A DNA stretch of 64,000 nt from Nitrospira defluvii. Lineage in GTDB: Bacteria > Nitrospirota > Nitrospiria > Nitrospirales > Nitrospiraceae. The DNA is taken from NCBI GenBank assembly GCA_000196815.1, contig FP929003.1:3309501-3373500 (forward strand), in the 5' to 3' direction. The notes under the pieces were generated by a model. That model did not search any database. It saw nothing but the letters and a program-made list of their open reading frames with translations, and was not told the DNA's origin. Positions 1-7,187 of the stretch are shown in pieces. A program made the position numbers and the translations under genes. The first letter of the stretch is position 1; each line of letters starts with the position of its first letter.

Positions 1-487
1 AGATCATCAACTCTCCGCCCCAATCACATTCCCATTCTTCATGGAAATAACTGACCACTGCGAGACGGCGACGGGGAGCGGGCTTCCCACCGACCGGACG
101 ACCTTGATCCGTATCATCGTGGGTCAGAAGACAGTCACCGACACCATAGGAGTAATAGCTGAAGCCCAAATGCCGCCTGGTGATGTTCGGAAATGACTCG
201 ATATACTGCTGAATGCAAGGCATCTCCAAGCGGCTCAGCAGAAGCTGGCCTTGCGGCTGGGCGATCTCGGCCTTCGCCCAGTTCCCGGAATTGGGGAAGT
301 CCTGCCGCACGTACGACATGTCCTGAAGTTGATTCCAATTCGCCCGGTTCATCGCCTGCCGAAACTGGGCCCGCTCCTCGGCGGACCAGAAATTCTCAAT
401 GACGAGGACCGGCGTCTGATGAAACGAAAACGATTCGAGACCGACCGGCAGCAGTGCCTCCCTGACTTGCCCTGACTTGATATTCAT
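1..487 (-). CDS. 2-oxoglutarate/Fe(II) dioxygenase-like protein, 3' part cut by window edge
   Basis: Only the first 162 residues are visible; the frame is still open at base 1. The segment around residues 117-160 looks like the core of prolyl-4-hydroxylase-type 2-oxoglutarate/Fe(II) oxygenases: an HxD iron-ligand pair (H123, D125), then a strand of the form RRLAVVSYFHEEW, then GGEL at 157-160. The second iron His and the 2-oxoglutarate-binding Arg should lie outside the window. The ATG at 487 is preceded by GGGAG seven bases upstream. It is 34 bp downstream of the ABC-2 permease on the same strand, so it is probably the distal gene of that operon. The substrate cannot be told from sequence. 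Confidence 0.72.
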   Translation of the reverse strand, partial: MNIKSGQVREALLPVGLESFSFHQTPVLVIENFWSAEERAQFRQAMNRANWNQLQDMSYVRQDFPNSGNWAKAEIAQPQGQLLLSRLEMPCIQQYIESFPNITRRHLGFSYYSYGVGDCLLTHDDTDQGRPVGGKPAPRRRLAVVSYFHEEWECDWGGELMI

Positions 488-521
488 CCCGTTACTCCCA
501 GGTTCCTTTCCGGTCGATCAC

Positions 522-1313
522 CTACTCACCGACCCGCACCAACGATCCACGGTCCTTGCACACACTGAAGGTGTGATGAAACCACAGGATGACCGCTCCA
601 AGATACACAAGATTCAACCCGCTGGCCAGGCTCAGACTGCTCAGGGGAGCCGCATGGGTGGCCAACAGGCCACGCATGCCCTCAAACACATGCGCGGCCG
701 GGTTGATTGAGGCTACCGCTCTCAGCCAGGACGGCAGGACCTCCATGGGATAAAATACGCAGGAGATCGGCTGAAACAGAAAGACCATGCTCCAGGCCAA
801 CACTTCCGCCTCCTGCCCGAACCGCATGATCAGCGACGTCGTGAACACACCGATGATCCAGCCTGTCAGCACCAGATTCACGATGAACGGCATCAGCCAG
901 AGCCCGATGATAAAGACGTTGTACCCGTAAAAGATCCAGGCGCAGACCGACATGACCATCGACACTGCGGTCACTTTAAACAAGCTCATCACCATGGTGG
1001 CTGCCAGAAATTCGCTCGGCGTGAGCGGACTGGCGAAGAGGTTCATCAGATTACGCGCCCAGATCTCTTCGAGAAACGAAATGGTAATACCCTGCTGCGA
1101 GCGAAATAACACGTCCCAGAGAATCAACGCCCCGAGGAGGAACGTGACTACCGCCGGCATCTGCCCTTGAAACGTCGCCAGATAGACGGTGATGAATCCC
1201 CAGACCACGAGGTCCAGAAACGGCCAGTAGATGATCTCCATCACCCGCGGGAGACTGCGACGGTAGAGATACAAATGGCGGATCACCAGGGCTGCAATGC
1301 GATGATAGGCCAT
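522..1313 (-). CDS. ABC-2 type transporter permease
   Basis: A 264-residue integral membrane protein with about six hydrophobic segments and the organisation of ABC-2 family permeases, which pair with a separate ATPase to export drugs, lipids or glycans. The frame stays open up to 1442, but the upstream codons overlap the Cys/His-rich tail of the preceding gene and look nothing like a membrane-protein N-terminus. I therefore start at the ATG at 1313 (MAYHRIAALVIRH), which begins 7 bp after the previous stop. The partner ATPase is two genes upstream. The substrate is unknown. Confidence 0.88.
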   Translation of the reverse strand: MAYHRIAALVIRHLYLYRRSLPRVMEIIYWPFLDLVVWGFITVYLATFQGQMPAVVTFLLGALILWDVLFRSQQGITISFLEEIWARNLMNLFASPLTPSEFLAATMVMSLFKVTAVSMVMSVCAWIFYGYNVFIIGLWLMPFIVNLVLTGWIIGVFTTSLIMRFGQEAEVLAWSMVFLFQPISCVFYPMEVLPSWLRAVASINPAAHVFEGMRGLLATHAAPLSSLSLASGLNLVYLGAVILWFHHTFSVCKDRGSLVRVGE

Positions 1314-1320
1314 CGGCAAC

Positions 1321-1791
1321 TTAGAGCTTCCCCTCGCACGGCTTCTCGTGGCAGGACTGCTCGTAACAGGGTTTCTGGTGACAGGGGGGCTCCTCGGCAG
1401 GTTTCTCGTGGCAATGCCCGCACCCCTCGTCATGGCCGCCAAGCAGTTGATGCAACATGAGGCGGCTGCCTTCCAGGAAGGCCGGGCCGATCTGCCGTCC
1501 GTCCTCTAAACGGCAGAACCCTGCGACAAGCAGCGCCAGCGGAACCCCGGCCAGACCGCTATGCAGCGCAGAACTACCTAGCCTCGCCGAATCCACCATC
1601 CAGAATACTCCCGCCATCGACAACCCCGCGACGGCCGTGCTGCTGACGCTGCTCATGAAGATGGCCCATCCGCACGTCTGTCGTGCCAGGCCGATGGCGC
1701 CGACGACGAGCCACAACAATCCCCACCCCAACATCAGGCCCAACCCGCCGATGAGCAGGCCCACTCCGAACGACACTCCTGCGTCAACCAT
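1321..1791 (-). CDS. Small membrane protein with Cys/His-rich repeat tail
   Basis: A 156-residue protein with hydrophobic segments near residues 8-36, 42-66 and 78-93, followed by a soluble C-terminal tail. Residues 120-152 contain six Cys and five His. The tail has a 10-residue period in which CHxKP recurs at 127, 137 and 147, usually followed by another Cys. That pattern suggests metal binding (Zn, Cu, Ni or Co), but this is inference. I do not recognise the family. The gene lies between the ATPase and permease genes of an ABC-2 transporter, so it may be an accessory subunit or a metal-sensing or metal-buffering component of that exporter. Confidence 0.75.
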   Translation of the reverse strand: MVDAGVSFGVGLLIGGLGLMLGWGLLWLVVGAIGLARQTCGWAIFMSSVSSTAVAGLSMAGVFWMVDSARLGSSALHSGLAGVPLALLVAGFCRLEDGRQIGPAFLEGSRLMLHQLLGGHDEGCGHCHEKPAEEPPCHQKPCYEQSCHEKPCEGKL

Positions 1792-1836
1792 GACTGCCCG
1801 TACTCCCTTCCACGAAGCAACGATCCCGATCTGCCG

Positions 1837-2565
1837 CTACTGCTCACGAGCTAACTTGAGAAACACCTCTTCCAGATCGGCCTGTCCGAATCTGGCGACA
1901 ATGTCCTTCGCCGTGCCCTCCGCAACGATTTTGCCTCGCTGCAGGAAAATAATACGATCCGACATTTCCTCCATCTCCCGCATGTTGTGGGAGGTGTAGA
2001 GAATACTGAGCCCGGTGGCTTGCCGTTCTTCCAGGAGGATCGCGCGGATTTTATGCGCGATGTCCGGATCGAGGCTGGCCGTGGGCTCGTCGAGAAACAG
2101 CACTTTGGGCTCCGTGAGCAGCGCTTTGGCCAGGGTCAGCCGGGTCATCTGCCCCGACGAAAGTTTGCGAGTGAGCTTGGTTCGCCACTCACCCATCTCC
2201 AGCTTCTTCACCATGTCATCGATTCGGCCGGCCATGTTGGACATCCCATACAACCGAGCGACGACACTGAGATTTTCTTCCACCGTCAGAGAATAGGGCA
2301 ACGAGATGTACGTGGAAGAAAAGTTCACCTGCTGAAGAATCGCCTCCCGATTGGTCTGCAAGTCGAGTCCGAACATCCGGATCGAGCCGGAGCTGGGTGT
2401 GACTAATCCCAGCATCATTTGAAACGTCGTGGTTTTTCCGGCGCCATTCGGGCCCAACAGGCCGAGAATCTCACCCCGACCGATGTCGAACGAAATCCCA
2501 TCCACTGCCGTGAACGCGCCGAAGCGTTTGGTCAGGTTGCGCACTTCGACGACCGAGGGCGACAT
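1837..2565 (-). CDS. ABC transporter ATP-binding protein
   Basis: A 242-residue cytoplasmic ATPase. The Walker A loop GPNGAGKT is at residues 38-45, the signature is the variant LSSGQ, and Walker B is VLFLDEPTASLDP, followed by the H-loop region (YTSHNM). It is most like the multidrug/NodI-type ATPases that pair with ABC-2 permeases, and the permease is encoded two genes downstream. The ATG at 2565 follows the cytochrome stop by 20 bp, so it belongs to the same minus-strand operon as the molybdenum-cofactor genes. The link between that cofactor and the transporter may be positional only. Confidence 0.93.
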   Translation of the reverse strand: MSPSVVEVRNLTKRFGAFTAVDGISFDIGRGEILGLLGPNGAGKTTTFQMMLGLVTPSSGSIRMFGLDLQTNREAILQQVNFSSTYISLPYSLTVEENLSVVARLYGMSNMAGRIDDMVKKLEMGEWRTKLTRKLSSGQMTRLTLAKALLTEPKVLFLDEPTASLDPDIAHKIRAILLEERQATGLSILYTSHNMREMEEMSDRIIFLQRGKIVAEGTAKDIVARFGQADLEEVFLKLAREQ

Positions 2566-2585
2566 GGAGCGAGTATTCCCGTGGA

Positions 2586-3290
2586 TTAAAAGGACAAGAA
2601 TTCTGTGAGTTTCTCAGGCAGATGGCACGTCTCGCACTTGCGGCTCAGGACTCTACCTTCATACTCGGTTTTATTATCGTGGCACCGGAAACAATCCGCC
2701 TGCGCACGCTTGTGCAGGACGGAACCCTCCGGATGCTCCGGTTTCCAGGGTCGGCTATCGGCCGACATGTGCCCGCGAGGAATCACGATAGGGTAGCCTT
2801 TGATCGGCCGTTCGTGCACAACCGCTGCGTGACAGGTCGTACACCCCTCGCCCTGCCCTCGCTGTCCGAACGCGTCCATATGCTTGCGATGGCTCATGAC
2901 CAATCCCACATCTTTCACAGGCGCAGGGAGATCCCGAGTCGCAATCTCCGACACCCGAAGGATGTTCCGATGACAACTCAGACACACACCTGAATCGACA
3001 TGCGCTTGCAGATTGTGGGGCTCGGTCGGTTTGCCGAAGAGATAGATCGCTACATCCCTGGTTCCATGCCATGCCTTGTCTTGCAACCAACCGGAGACGC
3101 CGGGCCTGACATGGCACGCCACACACTCCACCTCTTTGTGGGATGATTCCAGCCAGCGCTCATAGGCAGGCTGAATGGTGTGACAGCTCGCACAAAATTT
3201 CGGGTGGTTAGTCAGCGGAACCGCAACTCCCCCTAATGCCACTGCGCCGGCCACGATCGCTCCGAGCACAATGACGGAGGATTTACGCAT
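2586..3290 (-). CDS. Membrane-anchored hexaheme c-type cytochrome
   Basis: A 234-residue protein with an N-terminal hydrophobic anchor or signal (residues 5-27) and six CxxCH haem-binding motifs (CASCH, CVACH, CLSCH, CTTCH, CFRCH, CETCH). It should be exported and carry six covalent c-haems on the periplasmic side. The first two motifs recall the NapC/NirT quinol-dehydrogenase family, but the overall spacing differs, so I do not name a subfamily. It starts inside the last codons of mobB (8 bp overlap), which implies translational coupling with molybdenum-cofactor assembly. A role in electron transfer to or from a molybdoenzyme is plausible but not shown. Confidence 0.9.
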   Translation of the reverse strand: MRKSSVIVLGAIVAGAVALGGVAVPLTNHPKFCASCHTIQPAYERWLESSHKEVECVACHVRPGVSGWLQDKAWHGTRDVAIYLFGKPTEPHNLQAHVDSGVCLSCHRNILRVSEIATRDLPAPVKDVGLVMSHRKHMDAFGQRGQGEGCTTCHAAVVHERPIKGYPIVIPRGHMSADSRPWKPEHPEGSVLHKRAQADCFRCHDNKTEYEGRVLSRKCETCHLPEKLTEFLSF

Positions 3291-3792
3291 CGTCCCGTTG
3301 AGATTTGGGAAAGTGTCGGATGATCAACGCCGCGACACCGGCGACATCGTCGGGGTCGAGAAGCGGGACTGAGGTCTCGACCGGCTTATTGGACACCACA
3401 GCCAGTAGACCGTCCTGCGACACCGGCACCTCGCCGATCTGGTCGCGAACCACCACGATCTTGGGATACCCTTCGCTCCGCCAGCCTTCAGCGAGGATCA
3501 AGTCGTAGGACGCATCCAGATACCGTTCACGAACATCCTCGACGTTCATATGGTCCGACACATCGGCGAACATGGCGAGGCTGCTCTTGGAAATGATAAC
3601 GACACTGCTTGCCCCGGCTTGTTTGTGCCGCCAGCTGTCTTTTCCTTCGGTATCCAGATCGAATCCATGCCCAGCATGTTTGACGGTCGCCACCTTATAT
3701 CCCGCTCGCACCAGTTCCGGGATGACACGCTCGATCAGCGTCGTCTTACCGCTATTGGATCGTCCGACAAAAGATAAAATCGGCACGGACAT
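3283..3792 (-). CDS. mobB: MobB, molybdopterin-guanine dinucleotide biosynthesis adaptor
   Basis: A 169-residue P-loop GTPase. Its N-terminus FVGRSNSGKTTL (residues 8-19) and the TVKHAGHGFDLDTEGKDSW segment are characteristic of MobB, which assists attachment of GMP to molybdopterin in bis-MGD enzymes such as nitrate or nitrite oxidoreductases. The frame extends to 4032, but the extra residues overlap moeA and are Arg/Ser-rich non-homologous sequence. I take the ATG at 3792 (MSVPILSF). It sits 20 bp after moeA and overlaps the downstream cytochrome by 8 bp. Confidence 0.92.
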   Translation of the reverse strand: MSVPILSFVGRSNSGKTTLIERVIPELVRAGYKVATVKHAGHGFDLDTEGKDSWRHKQAGASSVVIISKSSLAMFADVSDHMNVEDVRERYLDASYDLILAEGWRSEGYPKIVVVRDQIGEVPVSQDGLLAVVSNKPVETSVPLLDPDDVAGVAALIIRHFPKSQRDDA

Positions 3793-3812
3793 GAACAAGT
3801 TCCTTTCGCGGC

Positions 3813-5111
3813 TCAACAACAGGAAGGACGATGACCAGTCGATACCATCGGGGCCGCCTGCTCCAGCCATGCCGATCCACTGAGAAGCTGTACGGTGACT
3901 GAGTCGCCGGGATTGATCCGCTCCACCTCGACGGGAATGTCGATCAGACAATTGGCTTTGACCATGGAGGTGAGGATGCCTGACCCCTGGTCGCCCGTCG
4001 TCCTGACTTTGAAGACCCCGTCTTCCCGCCACAAGACCCCGCGGAGAAAATGACGGCGATCGGTTCGCTTCGAAAACTTCTCCTGAAACACCGCTTCAAG
4101 CAGCGGTCGCCCATATCCTCGCGCCCCGGCCAGCTTCAGCATGGCAGGCCGAACCAATTGTTCGAAGGTCACCATGGAGGAGACGGGATTGCCCGGTAAT
4201 CCGAATGCCAGTTTGCCCTGAATCTTTCCAAAAGCAAGGGGCTGGCCTGGGCGAATCGCCAGCTTCCAGAAATTCATCTCGGCGCCTAAATCCCGAAAGA
4301 CCGCTTTCGTAAAGTCGTAGTCGCCCATCGACACGCCGCCGGAGAGCACCAGAATGTCGGCATTCAATCCGTGCGAAATTTTTTCCTTCAACGCAGCCGG
4401 CGTGTCTCTCGCAATCCCCAGCAGGATCGGCACGCCACCGGCTTCCTGCACCGCAGCGGCAATCCCGTAACTGTTCGAGTTGATGATCTTCTCTTCGCTG
4501 AATCGCTCATCGAGGTCGGCCAATTCATCACCGGTCGATAAAATCGCGACCCGGGGGCGCTGATAGACCAGCACGAACGATTTGGCCAGGATCGCCAGCA
4601 TGCCCGCTTCGCCGGAACGGATTGTTGTGCCCTTGGGGATGATGCAATCGCCCTTTTTTACGTCCTCACCTTGCGGCCTGATATTCGAGCCACGGGGTTC
4701 CGGCTTGAAGACGCGCACCGAATCGGGCGTATGTTCTGTGTCCTCGACCTTGAGTACAGTATCCGCGCCATTCGGAATCGGCGCGCCGGTCATGATCCGG
4801 ATGGCTTGGCCCCGCCCCACGGATTTGGTCGGCATTTTCCCCGCCGGCACATCCTCGATCACCGTCAACGTGACCGGTTTGGAGATTGGATGCTCCTGCT
4901 GAATATCCTCCGCCCGCACCGCGAACCCGTCCATCGCAGAATTGTCCCACGGCGGATTGTGACGCTCGGCAATGATATCTTCGCCGAGCACGCGTCCCAG
5001 GGTATCCAGTATCGAAATCTTTTCAAGCCCCAGTGGAATCGCGGCGTCCAGCACAATACGCTGAGCGTCGTGGAGCGGAGTCAATCCGGTTGTCGCATCG
5101 GGAGCTTTCAC
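3813..5111 (-). CDS. moeA: MoeA, molybdopterin molybdenumtransferase
   Basis: A 432-residue enzyme that inserts molybdate into adenylated molybdopterin in the cytoplasm. The N-terminal part carries the family hallmark PPWDNSAMDGFAVR, the middle has MTGAPIPNGADTV, and the MoCF-binding domain shows STGDEL, VLSGGVSMGDYDF and GLPGNPVSS. The length is normal for MoeA. The start is GTG at 5111, 14 bp after the Mrp-like gene stop, so the two are likely co-transcribed. The downstream mobB confirms a pathway cluster that makes the cofactor of periplasmic or membrane molybdoenzymes. Confidence 0.96.
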   Translation of the reverse strand: MKAPDATTGLTPLHDAQRIVLDAAIPLGLEKISILDTLGRVLGEDIIAERHNPPWDNSAMDGFAVRAEDIQQEHPISKPVTLTVIEDVPAGKMPTKSVGRGQAIRIMTGAPIPNGADTVLKVEDTEHTPDSVRVFKPEPRGSNIRPQGEDVKKGDCIIPKGTTIRSGEAGMLAILAKSFVLVYQRPRVAILSTGDELADLDERFSEEKIINSNSYGIAAAVQEAGGVPILLGIARDTPAALKEKISHGLNADILVLSGGVSMGDYDFTKAVFRDLGAEMNFWKLAIRPGQPLAFGKIQGKLAFGLPGNPVSSMVTFEQLVRPAMLKLAGARGYGRPLLEAVFQEKFSKRTDRRHFLRGVLWREDGVFKVRTTGDQGSGILTSMVKANCLIDIPVEVERINPGDSVTVQLLSGSAWLEQAAPMVSTGHRPSCC

Positions 5112-5125
5112 GCGTCACCGTCCCA

Positions 5126-6082
5126 TTAATGTTGCTGACGCGGCGCCAGCTTGACCAGCGATCCGCTCTTCTTGCAGAACGCTTCGACCTGGTTGGCGAT
5201 GTCATGATAGGCCTGCGCGGTCGCCGAATCGGAATTGAAGAGCGCAAACGGCTCACCCGCATCGCTCTGGGTCACCACATCAGGGTCCAACGGAATCCGT
5301 CCCAGGAAGGGAACGCCCATATCCGAAGCCGAAGCTTCGCCACCGCCCTTGCGGAACACATTCACTTCTTTATGGCAATGGGGGCACTCCAAACCGCTCA
5401 TGTTCTCCACGATGCCGATGATCGGCACTTCGCTGTCTTTGCAGAAGGTGACGGACTTGCGGGAATCGAGCAACGCCACTTCTTGCGGCGTCGTAATGAT
5501 CACGGCTCCGCTGACACCGCCCAAGAGATCAATGGTCGTCACCGACTCGTTGCCGGTTCCGGGAGGAAGATCGATCAGCAGGAAATTCAGATCCTGCCAT
5601 TCCACCCCTCCCAACAACTGATTGATGAACTCATACTTATAAGCATCGCGCCAGATGATCGGATCATCGGAATTTTGCAACAGGAACGACATCGACGCGA
5701 TCTTCATGTTGTAGGCTTGAAACGGAATGATTCCCCCGGACGTGCTGATCTTCAGCTTCTGTCCTTCCGCCCCCACCATCTTGGGAATGTTGGGACCATG
5801 AATGTCCATATCGCAAATCCCGACATGCCAGCCTTTGAGCGCGAGGCTGACCGCGAGGTTGGTGGTGCAGGTGCTTTTCCCCACGCCACCCTTGTTGCTC
5901 ATGACCAGGACTTTATATTCGATGCGTTCCATGCGTTTCGCGACGAGCCACCGGCTGTGGCCTTCCTTGTCTTTCTGACAGGTTTCATTCTCGTCGCAAA
6001 TGGCGCAGGCCCACATATAGGTACAGGCATCTCCGCCGCTGCTGGAACCGGGCTGTGAAATGACGTTTAACTCGCGTGGCAT
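5126..6082 (-). CDS. Mrp/Nbp35-like iron-sulfur carrier P-loop ATPase
   Basis: A 318-residue MinD-superfamily ATPase for Fe-S cluster assembly or transfer. It has a deviant P-loop MSNKGGVGKST (residues 61-71), DMDIHGPNIPKM, a DLPPGTGNE Walker B region, and the C-terminal cluster-binding CPHC pair. Unlike standard Mrp/ApbC, it begins with a Cys cluster of spacing C-x5-C-x2-C-x5-C (C20, C26, C29, C35). This is reminiscent of the N-terminal ferredoxin-like site of eukaryotic Nbp35. ATG 6082 is chosen because GAGGAG precedes it; an upstream start at 6124 would lack this. It lies between tatC and moeA, suggesting cofactor supply for Fe-S/molybdenum enzymes. Confidence 0.9.
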   Translation of the reverse strand: MPRELNVISQPGSSSGGDACTYMWACAICDENETCQKDKEGHSRWLVAKRMERIEYKVLVMSNKGGVGKSTCTTNLAVSLALKGWHVGICDMDIHGPNIPKMVGAEGQKLKISTSGGIIPFQAYNMKIASMSFLLQNSDDPIIWRDAYKYEFINQLLGGVEWQDLNFLLIDLPPGTGNESVTTIDLLGGVSGAVIITTPQEVALLDSRKSVTFCKDSEVPIIGIVENMSGLECPHCHKEVNVFRKGGGEASASDMGVPFLGRIPLDPDVVTQSDAGEPFALFNSDSATAQAYHDIANQVEAFCKKSGSLVKLAPRQQH

Positions 6083-6162
6083 CCTAGACTCCTCATAAAG
6101 CGTATAGCATGATGCATGAGACAAACATGTGCGTTCGTCACGTTGCTGATTTCTGCCCTGCG

Positions 6163-7107
6163 TTATCCTCGACGACCAGTCGGCACACCGACATATTCAC
6201 TCTCACCGCCGCCGGACGGCATGGACGGTCCCGGCTTTCCGAGACCAGGCCCCGCTGTGGCGACCACCGGCACAAGCGCCTCTTCGGGAGCGGCCGCCTT
6301 CTTCTTGTTGAAGATTCCGGCACTGACGATCCCGACCTCATAAAAAATGTACATCGGCAGCGCCATCAGGCACTGATTGAAAGGGTCCGGCGTCGGCGTC
6401 AGAATGGCGGCAAAGATAAACGCCGCGAGGAAGGCCCACTTGCGATACCGTTTCAGCAGTGGGGCGTCCACCCAGCCGAGTTTGGCCAGCAGGGTAATCA
6501 CCAACGGCACTTCAAAAATGAGACCGAAGACCAGGAGAAACCACAGCGCGAATCCGACATATTGCGCAATCGACAGTTGCGGAATAAAGCCCGCATTCAC
6601 GCCATACGAAATTAAAAAGTTCAGCGCAAAGGGAAGCACGAAGAAAAACGAGAACAATAAGCCCAGGTAGAACGCCAGCGTACTCAGGATCACAAACGGA
6701 CCGACGAATCGCCGCTCCTGCGCGTGCAGACCCGGCACCACAAAATGCCAGAACTCAATGAGAATATAGGGAGTCCCCAACACCAGGGCGAAGAGGCCGG
6801 CCACCTTGACGTTCTGCCACAGCGCTTCTGCCGGCGCGAGAAAGACGAAGGGGACGGTGGGAAGATCGGTGGGAATCCAAGAAAGGGATCCGGGCACGAA
6901 CATATTCTGGAGCGGAACCCGGATCCACTTCACTAACGTATCAGCATAAAAAAACGTGCCGACAAAGATAATCGCCGTCACGATGACCGCACGGGTCAAC
7001 CGGACTTGGAGCTCCACCAGGTGCTCCATGACCGGCATTTTTTTATCTTCAAGCGGCTTAAAGACCGTATCTTGCAGCCACTCTTGAAACTTGAACCCGT
7101 CAGCCAT
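6163..7107 (-). CDS. tatC: TatC, twin-arginine translocase subunit
   Basis: A 314-residue inner-membrane protein with six predicted membrane spans. It carries the TatC hallmarks: MEHLVELQVRL near residues 27-37, and the conserved FEVPLVITLLAKLGWV motif. TatC recognises twin-arginine signal peptides and starts export of folded, cofactor-loaded proteins. The C-terminal tail after about residue 270 is Ala/Gly/Pro-rich and longer than in E. coli TatC. It is followed closely by the Mrp-like gene and moeA, fitting a gene string devoted to making and exporting molybdenum/Fe-S enzymes. No tatA is visible in the window. Confidence 0.96.
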   Translation of the reverse strand: MADGFKFQEWLQDTVFKPLEDKKMPVMEHLVELQVRLTRAVIVTAIIFVGTFFYADTLVKWIRVPLQNMFVPGSLSWIPTDLPTVPFVFLAPAEALWQNVKVAGLFALVLGTPYILIEFWHFVVPGLHAQERRFVGPFVILSTLAFYLGLLFSFFFVLPFALNFLISYGVNAGFIPQLSIAQYVGFALWFLLVFGLIFEVPLVITLLAKLGWVDAPLLKRYRKWAFLAAFIFAAILTPTPDPFNQCLMALPMYIFYEVGIVSAGIFNKKKAAAPEEALVPVVATAGPGLGKPGPSMPSGGGESEYVGVPTGRRG

Positions 7108-7115
7108 TCACAATC

Positions 7116-7170
7116 GCTTTCAGCAGGAGGCCTTCAGCCATCAGCCGGCATTGGCCTGATAGCTGAAAGC
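7116..7170. repeat. Inverted repeat between htrA and tatC
   Basis: The arms GCTTTCAG (7116-7123) and CTGAAAGC (7163-7170) enclose a second, imperfect pair, AGCCATCAG (7136-7144) and CTGATAGCT (7156-7164). The transcript could form a long hairpin between htrA and tatC. No T-run follows, so it is more likely an mRNA-processing or attenuation structure, or a small dispersed repeat, than an intrinsic terminator. Confidence 0.45.
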
Positions 7171-7187
7171 TGTCCGCTGGTTGCTCT

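Noticed and set aside
1314-1442. N-terminal extension of the ABC-2 permease frame
   Set aside because: These 43 codons overlap the Cys/His tail gene in another frame and read as Arg/Thr/Ser-rich repeats; the permease starts at 1313.
5033-6058. Plus-strand frame of 341 codons
   Set aside because: Antisense to the Mrp-like gene and the start of moeA, both supported by motifs; a shadow frame.
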